NCBI RefSeq assembly: GCF_009295825.1
Contig: NZ_WHKF01000001.1
Span: 461,088 to 525,087, forward strand
Origin: Marinifilum sp. N1E240
Lineage (GTDB): Bacteria > Bacteroidota > Bacteroidia > Bacteroidales > Marinifilaceae
Length of the DNA: 64,000 nt
Reading direction: 5' to 3'
A model generated the notes under the pieces. The model was not told where the DNA came from, made no database searches, and was given only the letters and a program-made list of their open reading frames with translations. Within the stretch, counting starts at the first letter, position 1; every line of letters starts with the position of its first letter. Position numbers and translations under genes: made by a program. Below are positions 57,524 to 64,000 of this stretch, one piece after another.

Positions 57524-57808
57524 ATGACTAAAGCAGATATTGTTAACGAGATTTCTAAAAACACAGGAATTGAGAAAATTACAGTACAAAAGACTGTTGA
57601 AGCTTTCATGGATACTATTAAGGGTTCATTGGTAAAAGGAAAGAATGTGTATTTGAGAGGTTTCGGGAGTTTTATCGTTAAGAAAAGAGCAGAGAAAACT
57701 GCAAGAAACATTTCTAAAAACACCACAATTATTATCCCTGAACACTTTATTCCGGCATTTAAGCCAGCTAAAACTTTTGTGAGTAAAGTGAAAACTAACG
57801 TAAAGTAG
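57524..57808 (+). CDS. HU/IHF family DNA-binding protein
   Basis: 94 residues. MTKADIVNEISKNTGIEK helix, RGFGSFIVKKRAEKTARNI arm and the PAFKPAKTF end are typical. Nucleoid protein that bends DNA. The gene directly precedes the 30-residue bS22-like reading frame, and both likely share a transcript. Confidence 0.93.
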   Translation: MTKADIVNEISKNTGIEKITVQKTVEAFMDTIKGSLVKGKNVYLRGFGSFIVKKRAEKTARNISKNTTIIIPEHFIPAFKPAKTFVSKVKTNVK

Positions 57809-57841
57809 TTTTAAGATATTAATTAATTAAAATATTAAGTT

Positions 57842-57934
57842 ATGCCTAGCGGAAAGAAAAGAAAAAGACATAAGATGGCTACGCACAAGCGTAAGAAAAG
57901 ATTAAGAAAAAATCGTCATAAGAAGAAGAAATAG
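57842..57934 (+). CDS. 30-residue AURKAIP1/COX24-type (mS38/bS22-like) ribosomal peptide
   Basis: A short frame 33 bases after the HU stop encodes 30 residues, of which 21 are Lys, Arg or His. The MPSGKKRKRHKMATHKRKKR start matches the PF08213-type peptide (AURKAIP1/COX24, mitochondrial mS38) found throughout Bacteroidota, whose relative bS22 lies on the small subunit in mycobacteria. Ribosomal location in this phylum is inferred from homology. ATG follows tattaagtt. Confidence 0.85.
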   Translation: MPSGKKRKRHKMATHKRKKRLRKNRHKKKK

Positions 57935-57970
57935 TTTTCTTAATTGCTTGTTTGTAAGAACGAAAATAAA

Positions 57971-58004
57971 TAAACCTAAAGAACTTTTTAGTACTTTAGG
58001 TTTA
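57971..58004 (+). terminator. hairpin after the bS22-like gene
   Basis: Eleven-pair stem TAAACCTAAAG with CTTTAGGTTTA around a 12-base loop. There is no long T run, so it may be a weak terminator or a processing hairpin ahead of the RNase G gene. Confidence 0.5.
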
Positions 58005-58053
58005 TCTATTTGTAAGAACTGATTACCTTTAATAAAAATAAGAAGAATTTATA

Positions 58054-59607
58054 GTGAGTAACGAGCTAGTAATTGATGTAAACCCTAATGAAATTGTAAT
58101 TGCTCTATTAAGCAACCGACAGTTGGTTGAGTTAACTAGAGAGAAAAGTAATCTTCAGTTTGCGGTAGGAGACATATATTTGGGAAAAGTGAAAAAGATT
58201 ATGCCTGGCTTAAATGCAGCATTTGTTGACGTTGGGTATGAAAAAGATGCTTTCCTTCATTATTTGGATCTAGGACATCAGTTCCGTTCTCTAAATAAAT
58301 TTTTACAACAGGCACTTGCTCGTAAAGGGCGTAACTTGTCCATCTCTAAAATGAGATTGGAACAAGATATCGACAAGAATGGTAAAATTGCTGATGTAGT
58401 TAAATCAGGTCAATACCTACTTGTTCAAGTGGCTAAAGAACCAATTTCCACAAAAGGACCGAGACTTTGCTCGGAAATATCCATTGCTGGGCGTAATATC
58501 GTCCTGATGCCTTTCTCTGATAAGGTTTCTATTTCACAGAAAATTAAATCTACCGAAGAGAAGAATCGTTTGAAGCAATTACTTCAAAGTATCAAACCAA
58601 AAAATTACGGAATCATTGTGCGTACGGTTGCCGAAGGCAAACGTGTAGCAGAGTTAGATCAGGAATTGAGATCATTGGTTGAGAAATGGGAGGAAAGCTT
58701 TTTACACATTAGGGATATGAATCCTCCACAACTGGTGTTGGGGGAGATGGATAGAACGACTGCGATTTTGCGTGATATACTGAATTCTTCATTTGAGAAT
58801 ATCTACGTTAATGATGCAAGTGCAGCTAAATCTATAAAAAATTACATTGCTGGAATAGCTCCTGAAAAATCGAAAATTGTAAAGCATATCACTGGTGATG
58901 TGCCTATTTTTGATCAACTTGGAGTGGATAAACAAATAAAATCTTCTTTCGGAAAAACGGTTTCATTTAAGAATGGTGCTTACCTGATTATAGAGCATAC
59001 AGAAGCTTTGCATGTTATTGATGTGAATAGTGGAAATCGCTCGAAAGCAGGAAACGATCAGGAAACAAATGCTGTTGAAGTGAATCTTGCTGCTGCAGAT
59101 GAAATTGCTCGTCAACTTCGCTTGCGTGATATGGGTGGAATTATTGTTGTCGATTTTATTGATATGCATGCAGCTGAAAACCGTCAGAAGGTTTTCGAAC
59201 GCATGAAAGAAATCATGAGTCAGGACAGAACCAAACACAATATCTTACCATTAAGTAAGTTTGGTTTGATGCAGATAACTCGCCAGAGAGTTCGCCCTGA
59301 AATGAATATTGAAATCCAGGAAACTTGTCCTACTTGTTTAGGATCAGGTAAAATTTCTCCTGTAGTATTGCTTACCGATCAGATAGAACAAAGACTTAAA
59401 TTAGTAGTTGAGCAAAGTGATGAAAAGAAAATAACATTAAAAGTTCATCCTTTTGTTGCAGCCTATATTAATAAAGGATTTTGGAAAACTTTGCGTCGAC
59501 AATGGCAATCTCAATTGGGAATTAAGCTAAATATTCTTGAAATTCCTTCATATGACCTCTTAGGGTACAAATTCTTCGATAAAAATAACAGCGAAATTAA
59601 GCTGTAA
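58054..59607 (+). CDS. rng: ribonuclease G/E family
   Basis: 517 residues, RNase G-length (no long C-terminal scaffold). S1 domain about 37-130 (VGDIYLGKVKKIMPGLNAAFVDVG), catalytic DNase I-like subdomain with D323 in HVIDVNSGN and D367 in VVDFIDM, and the zinc-link cysteines C425 and C428 in CPTCLGSG. It would process rRNA and mRNA 5' ends. The start is GTG at 58054 (MSNELVIDVNPNE), which fits family N-termini. Confidence 0.95.
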   Translation: MSNELVIDVNPNEIVIALLSNRQLVELTREKSNLQFAVGDIYLGKVKKIMPGLNAAFVDVGYEKDAFLHYLDLGHQFRSLNKFLQQALARKGRNLSISKMRLEQDIDKNGKIADVVKSGQYLLVQVAKEPISTKGPRLCSEISIAGRNIVLMPFSDKVSISQKIKSTEEKNRLKQLLQSIKPKNYGIIVRTVAEGKRVAELDQELRSLVEKWEESFLHIRDMNPPQLVLGEMDRTTAILRDILNSSFENIYVNDASAAKSIKNYIAGIAPEKSKIVKHITGDVPIFDQLGVDKQIKSSFGKTVSFKNGAYLIIEHTEALHVIDVNSGNRSKAGNDQETNAVEVNLAAADEIARQLRLRDMGGIIVVDFIDMHAAENRQKVFERMKEIMSQDRTKHNILPLSKFGLMQITRQRVRPEMNIEIQETCPTCLGSGKISPVVLLTDQIEQRLKLVVEQSDEKKITLKVHPFVAAYINKGFWKTLRRQWQSQLGIKLNILEIPSYDLLGYKFFDKNNSEIKL

Positions 59608-59672
59608 ATTTCATGTATTGAGTTTGATGTATTGTGCAACTTCTTAAAAATATGTTAAGAGGTTGTTCTTGT

Positions 59673-59703
59673 TTTGTATGACTGCTATATAATGCTAATT
59701 TTG
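59673..59703 (+). promoter_or_regulatory. promoter of dsbD
   Basis: TTTG at 59673-59676, 19-base spacer, TAATTTTG at 59696-59703: an exact match to the Bacteroidota consensus TTTG-N19-TAnnTTTG. The leader before the ATG at 59734 would be about 25 bases. Confidence 0.8.
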
Positions 59704-59733
59704 TGGGTGTTAAAAGCAACAAAACAAAACCTT

Positions 59734-61716
59734 ATGAAACAAAAAATTCTTGCATTATTCCTGGGGATTTTCCTTACCGGTATTATTTCAAGTCAAGCAC
59801 AAATTCTTGAAACCGTATCCTGGGATTTTTCAACTGAAAAAATTAGTGATACCGAAGTTGATTTGGTATTTAAAGCTACAATAGACAAGGAGTGGCATTT
59901 GTACTCCCAGCATTTTGAGGATGGTGGTCCAATTCGTCTTAGCTTTATTTTTAATGAATCGGCAAACTACGAGAGAGTAGGAGAAGTTGAAGAAATTACA
60001 AAAGCCAAAACTGAATACGATGATATCTTTGAAATGGATATTCAGTATTTCGCTGGTGAGGCAATTCTAAAACAGCGAATTAAAGTTCTAAACGAGTCAG
60101 CTTTCACCGTTTCTGGTGAAATGGAATATCAAACTTGTAGAGAAGGAGAATGTGTTCTTTTTACTCCTGATTTTGATTTCAAAATTAACAAAGGGAAAGA
60201 AGCTGCAGTTGTTGCAGATAAACTAGTTAAGGAAAAAAGCAACCCTATGAAGAATCCTCATAAGGAGTATTCATCATTATGGGGATTGTTTTTTGGAGCC
60301 TTTGTATTTGGATTATTTGCCCTATTAACTCCATGTGTATTTCCAATGATTCCAATGACTGTATCATTTTTTATGAACAGCTCAGAGAATAGAGGTAAAG
60401 CAATTTTTAACGCTATTTTCTATGGTATATGCATTATTGGTATCTATACAATTATTGGTACAATAGTGTCAGTAACATTAGGTCCAAGTTTTGCTAATTG
60501 GTTAAGTACTCATTGGATTCCAAATATTATATTCTTTGTAATCTTTTTAATTTTTGCATTTTCATTCTTCGGAATGTTTGAGATTACGATGCCAAGTTGG
60601 GTGGTTAATAAATCTGTTGCCAATGAAGATAAAGGTGGATTGGCAGGATCCTTTTTCATGGCATTTACATTGGTTTTGGTCTCATTTTCATGTACTGGTC
60701 CTATCGTAGGATCTATCTTGGTTAAATCAGCAGGTGGTGAAGTATTGGAACCTATTATTGGTATGTTTGGATTCTCTTTGGCATTTGCTCTTCCATTTGC
60801 ATTATTTGCAATATTCCCTTCGTGGTTGAATAGCTTACCTAAATCGGGTGGCTGGTTAAATTCTGTAAAGGTAATTTTAGGATTTTTAGAATTAGCTTTG
60901 GCATTGAAATTCTTAAGTATTGCGGATCAAGCTTACGGTTGGGGAATATTAGATCGTGAAATTTATTTGGGAATTTGGATTGTTATTTTCATCCTAATGG
61001 GATTCTACCTGTTAGGAAAGTTAAAATTCAGTCACGATAGTGAAGTAAAATACGTTTCAGTACCACGTTTGATGCTGTCTATTATTTCATTCTCTTTTGT
61101 AGTTTACATGGTTCCGGGAATGTTTGGTGCGCCATTAAAAGCAATCTCCGGATATTTGCCACCTCAAACAACGCAAGATTTTGATATCTCTGCAATTGTT
61201 CGCGATCAGTCAGGAGCTTCGTATAATGCAAAAAATGATTTGTGTGAAGCACCTAAATATGCAGATAGATTGCATTTACCACACGGATTGAAAGGATATT
61301 TTGATTTTGAGCAGGGATTAGCTTGTGCTAAAGAACAAAACAAACCTGTATTTATCGATTTTACTGGTCACGGTTGTGTAAATTGTCGTGAGATGGAAGC
61401 TAATGTTTGGTCTGATGCTCGAGTGCAGAAAGTACTTCGCGAAGATTATGTGATTATTGCACTTTATGTGGATGATAAAGAGAAATTACCAGAGTCGGAT
61501 TGGATAACATCTACCTATGATGGAAAAGTCAAGAAAACTTTAGGTAAAAAATATGCTGATTTTCAGATTACTCGTTTCGGTGTAAATGCTCAACCATATT
61601 ACGTTTTAATGGATCAGGAGGAGAACAGTTTGGTTAATCCAAGAGCTTACGATTTAAATGCGGATGCATTTCTTGAGTTCCTTGAAAATGGGAAAAAAGA
61701 ATTTGCAAAAAGATAA
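59734..61716 (+). CDS. dsbD: DsbD-family thiol:disulfide interchange protein
   Basis: 660 residues from ATG 59734. Signal peptide 1-22, N-terminal DsbD-alpha-like immunoglobulin domain (about 25-150), about eight transmembrane helices (170-480) with the redox cysteines C201 (LTPCVFPMIP) and C320 (SFSCTGPIVG), and a C-terminal periplasmic thioredoxin domain with C548-V-N-C551 (GHGCVNCREM). It moves electrons from cytoplasmic thioredoxin to exported thiol proteins such as the TlpA-like protein at 6.8 kb. An in-frame start at 59674 lies inside the promoter and is rejected. Confidence 0.95.
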   Translation: MKQKILALFLGIFLTGIISSQAQILETVSWDFSTEKISDTEVDLVFKATIDKEWHLYSQHFEDGGPIRLSFIFNESANYERVGEVEEITKAKTEYDDIFEMDIQYFAGEAILKQRIKVLNESAFTVSGEMEYQTCREGECVLFTPDFDFKINKGKEAAVVADKLVKEKSNPMKNPHKEYSSLWGLFFGAFVFGLFALLTPCVFPMIPMTVSFFMNSSENRGKAIFNAIFYGICIIGIYTIIGTIVSVTLGPSFANWLSTHWIPNIIFFVIFLIFAFSFFGMFEITMPSWVVNKSVANEDKGGLAGSFFMAFTLVLVSFSCTGPIVGSILVKSAGGEVLEPIIGMFGFSLAFALPFALFAIFPSWLNSLPKSGGWLNSVKVILGFLELALALKFLSIADQAYGWGILDREIYLGIWIVIFILMGFYLLGKLKFSHDSEVKYVSVPRLMLSIISFSFVVYMVPGMFGAPLKAISGYLPPQTTQDFDISAIVRDQSGASYNAKNDLCEAPKYADRLHLPHGLKGYFDFEQGLACAKEQNKPVFIDFTGHGCVNCREMEANVWSDARVQKVLREDYVIIALYVDDKEKLPESDWITSTYDGKVKKTLGKKYADFQITRFGVNAQPYYVLMDQEENSLVNPRAYDLNADAFLEFLENGKKEFAKR

Positions 61717-61736
61717 ATAACAACTAAAACAATACC

Positions 61737-61766
61737 AACCGGAGCATTTAATGTTCCGGTTTTTTT
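61737..61766 (+). terminator. intrinsic terminator of dsbD
   Basis: Hairpin 61737-61761 (AACCGGA/TCCGGTT plus inner CAT/ATG across one mismatch), followed by seven T. Confidence 0.88.
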
Positions 61767-61893
61767 GTGCCCGAAATTTAAAATGGATATAAAGAAAGAG
61801 AGGCTATTTTCTTAAAAAGAATGCCTATTTTTAAAAGTTTGCCTTTAGAAAAAATGGTAAGCCGCATTAATCTTTAAAAATAAAATAAAACGT

Positions 61894-63285
61894 ATGGGAA
61901 AATACGATGTGATTATTGTCGGAGCCGGTCCAGCCGGTATTTTTTGTGCTTACGAATTAGTAAAAAACAGAAGTGATTTAAAAATCCTTATCCTTGAAAA
62001 AGGTAGAGGTATGGATAAGAGGAATTGCCCGAAACACACCAATGGTGGAACTTGTGTACATTGCAAACCTTGCAGTATTACTACAGGTTGGGCAGGAGCA
62101 GGAGCTTTTTCAGATGGAAAATTGTCCTTGTCGCATGAAGTAGGTGGTACTTTGCCAGAGTATTTAGGAGTGGAAGAAACCATTGAATTGATTCGCTATA
62201 CCGATGATATTTATTTGGAGTTTGGAGCAGCTACGGATATTCATGGTGAGAAATTAACGCCAGAAATGGAAACCATCCGCCGAAAAGCAATTGAATCCAA
62301 TTTAAAATTGGTTCATTGCCCGGTCCGTCATTTGGGAACAGAAAAGGCTCAGGATCTGTATCGAAAATTATACGATTATGTGATTGACAAAGGAGTGGAT
62401 GTTCGATTTAATTGTGCTGTTGAAAGTCTTATTTTGGATGGAGATACCATTAAGGGAGTGAAGAACGGTAAAGGAACTTACTATGGTGATTTGGTAATGG
62501 TTTCAGTTGGTCGTGATGGTGCAGATTGGTTGATGAAGGAGTGTAGTAAGGAGAGTATATCAACCGAAGTAGGAGTGGTTGATATAGGGGTTCGTGTGGA
62601 GTGTAGAAATGAAATCATGCAAGATATCAATGACAATTTTTATGAGGCGAAATTGATTCATTATACCCAAACTTTCGACGATAAGGTTCGAACTTTTTGT
62701 AGTAATCCTGGTGGTTTTGTATCATCTGAGTATTACGATGACAATCTTGCGGTAGTGAATGGACATAGCTTTAAAGATTTAAAAAGTGACAATACCAATT
62801 TTGCACTTTTGGTATCTCAGAAATTTACCGAACCATTTAGAGCACCAATTGAGTATGGAAAGCACATTGCAAGGTTGGCAAATATGCTAACCAACAATCA
62901 GATTTTGGTGCAGCGATTTGGAGATTTGGTACGTGGAAGAAGAACCACATCGAAAAGATTGTATCGTAACAATATCATTCCTACTTTAAAGGATGCAGTT
63001 CCTGGAGATTTGAGTTTGGTATTGCCTCACCGTATTTTAAAGGACATTGAGGAAATGATTTACGCTTTGGATAAAGTTACTCCAGGTTTGGCATCAGATG
63101 AAACTTTATTGTATGGTGTCGAGGTGAAATTTTATAGCAATATCACAAAAGTGGATGAAAGTTTCCAGTCAACATCGGTAAATAATCTTTACTTAGGTGG
63201 TGATGGTGCCGGTATAACACGAGGATTAATGCAAGCTTCGGTAAATGGAGTTGTAATTGCAAGAGAGTTGCTAAAACAGCTTTAA
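61894..63285 (+). CDS. FAD-dependent oxidoreductase, COG2509-like
   Basis: 463 residues. N-terminal Rossmann fingerprint VGAGPAGIF (9-17) for FAD. A short cysteine cluster follows: C45, C54, C57, C60 in NCPKHTNGGTCVHCKPC, then TGWAGAGAFSDGKLSL. The C-terminal NLYLGGDGAGITRGLMQASVNG closes the FAD site. The cysteines suggest a metal or FeS centre or redox disulfides. Family members are widespread but biochemically uncharacterised; a dehydrogenase role is assumed. Confidence 0.85.
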   Translation: MGKYDVIIVGAGPAGIFCAYELVKNRSDLKILILEKGRGMDKRNCPKHTNGGTCVHCKPCSITTGWAGAGAFSDGKLSLSHEVGGTLPEYLGVEETIELIRYTDDIYLEFGAATDIHGEKLTPEMETIRRKAIESNLKLVHCPVRHLGTEKAQDLYRKLYDYVIDKGVDVRFNCAVESLILDGDTIKGVKNGKGTYYGDLVMVSVGRDGADWLMKECSKESISTEVGVVDIGVRVECRNEIMQDINDNFYEAKLIHYTQTFDDKVRTFCSNPGGFVSSEYYDDNLAVVNGHSFKDLKSDNTNFALLVSQKFTEPFRAPIEYGKHIARLANMLTNNQILVQRFGDLVRGRRTTSKRLYRNNIIPTLKDAVPGDLSLVLPHRILKDIEEMIYALDKVTPGLASDETLLYGVEVKFYSNITKVDESFQSTSVNNLYLGGDGAGITRGLMQASVNGVVIARELLKQL

Positions 63286-63295
63286 AATAATTCAG

Positions 63296-63329
63296 ATGGT
63301 CGGTTATTTTAATCGACCATTTTTATTTT
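63296..63329. terminator. shared terminator of the flavoprotein and histidine kinase genes
   Basis: Hairpin 63296-63320 with one G-U pair and loop TTT, followed by a T-rich run on the plus strand. It includes the stop codon of the kinase on the minus strand (63304-63306). Confidence 0.75.
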
Positions 63330-64000
63330 CTTCAGGCATATTTGTAGGCAAATAAAAGCTAAACTTACTGCCTTTTCCTATTTCACTTTCTACATAAACC
63401 CAGCCATCTAGTCTTTTTACAATGCGCTGAACAATGGACAATCCTAAACCATTGCCTTTAACTATGCCTTCACCCATTTTCTGAGGATCTGAGAAAATGA
63501 ATTTTATTTGATATTCGTTTAATCCTTTGCCATTGTCTTTTATCCAAAATTTATTGTAACCATTGTCTTTTTGGGTGCTTCCAATTTCAATTTTTGGTGG
63601 ATTTCCCCCATATCGAATTGCATTTCGAATGTAATTGTACCAGACCTCTTCAATTAAAGGTGCACAACCATATGAAGAATCAAGTTGAGGAGAAATTTTT
63701 ATTTCGATATTTTTCCTTTCGGAAGGATTGATTCGTTGAATGGCTTCATCAACAATCTGGTTCATATTTAGTTCAGAGATTTCAATATCTTCTTTTTTCC
63801 GGTTGGCATAAAACAGAATTTCCTGAATAATATTGCTCATTTTAGTGCCATTGGCAACAATCAATTCGGTGATGTAATTTCTTTTTTCTTCAGTCAGATT
63901 ATTTTTGTTTAGCAAAATTTGTCCAAATCCAATAATGCTGTTTAATTGTGATTGTAAATCATGAGCTACCGTGTGGGCATAAGCATCCAATTCAAGATTT
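63304..64000 (-). CDS. sensor histidine kinase (C-terminal part only)
   Basis: The frame is open at the right window edge: codons before the internal TTG at 63990 read NLEL and continue the helix, so no start is placed here. The 231 visible residues hold the HisKA H-box (YAHTVAHDLQSQLN, phospho-His in VAHDL), N-box NYIRNAIRYGG, G1 IKDNGKGL and G2 GNGLGLSIVQRI. Sensing domain lies outside the window. Its regulator could be anything to the right; no receiver gene is adjacent here. Confidence 0.9.
   Translation of the reverse strand, partial: NLELDAYAHTVAHDLQSQLNSIIGFGQILLNKNNLTEEKRNYITELIVANGTKMSNIIQEILFYANRKKEDIEISELNMNQIVDEAIQRINPSERKNIEIKISPQLDSSYGCAPLIEEVWYNYIRNAIRYGGNPPKIEIGSTQKDNGYNKFWIKDNGKGLNEYQIKFIFSDPQKMGEGIVKGNGLGLSIVQRIVKRLDGWVYVESEIGKGSKFSFYLPTNMPEENKNGRLK

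Overview
The window is a chromosomal segment of a member of the Bacteroidota. Several independent signs agree: a gliding-motility/type IX secretion cluster (gldD, gldE), a secreted protein with a gliding-type C-terminal sorting domain, DUF4290, a MurA with the Asp-type active site, str, S10, spc and alpha ribosomal genes joined into one run without tuf, and promoters of the Bacteroidota form (TTG or TTTG, about 19-20 bases, then TAnnTTTG). DNA is AT-rich throughout. By eye the proteins look most like the marine anaerobic Marinilabiliales/Marinifilaceae type, but the family-level placement is inference only.

Layout. 1-6.1 kb (minus strand): the start of an NtrC-type response regulator cut by the window edge, a Ppx/GppA phosphatase, a NatA/NatB-like ABC exporter pair, and the DnaJ-GrpE chaperone operon. 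6.3-12.1 kb: a small STAS-like orphan, then on the minus strand TlpA-type thioredoxin, MurA, DUF4290 and a UvrD/PcrA helicase. 12.3-15.9 kb: a PKD plus gliding-domain secreted protein and an EF-G paralogue (fusA2) facing away from the ribosomal operon. 16.2-34.4 kb: the large plus-strand translation operon, from two tandem promoters through rpsL-rpsG-fusA, rpsJ to rpsQ, rplN to secY, map-infA-rpmJ, rpsM-rpsK-rpsD-rpoA-rplQ, closing at a strong hairpin terminator.

34.5-42.3 kb: enolase, a lone receiver protein, EttA, two small membrane proteins, HisS and a histidine ammonia-lyase. 42.3-48.7 kb (minus): an ECF sigma factor followed by a one-TM candidate anti-sigma protein and an exported Spy-like protein; transketolase; a secreted von Willebrand A protein and a secreted transglutaminase-like protein. 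48.8-52.7 kb: YchF, a fluoride channel with its DUF190 partner, and an alkaline-phosphatase-fold secreted protein that seems to have lost most catalytic residues. 52.7-53.2 kb is a noncoding stretch of diverged tandem repeats. 53.2-57.4 kb (minus): mutY-ssb-gldE-gldD-phosphopantetheinyl transferase. 57.5-64 kb: HU, a 30-residue bS22/mS38-like peptide, RNase G, DsbD, a COG2509-like flavoprotein and the C-terminal part of a histidine kinase.

Most of the window is core housekeeping sequence. I found no CRISPR array, tRNA, rRNA, insertion sequence or phage gene, and no convincing new multi-gene system. The observations most worth a second look are the degenerate alkaline phosphatase, the adjacent repeat block, candidate ribosomal-protein mRNA structures ahead of rpsD and rpsH, and the sigma/anti-sigma/Spy-like trio.
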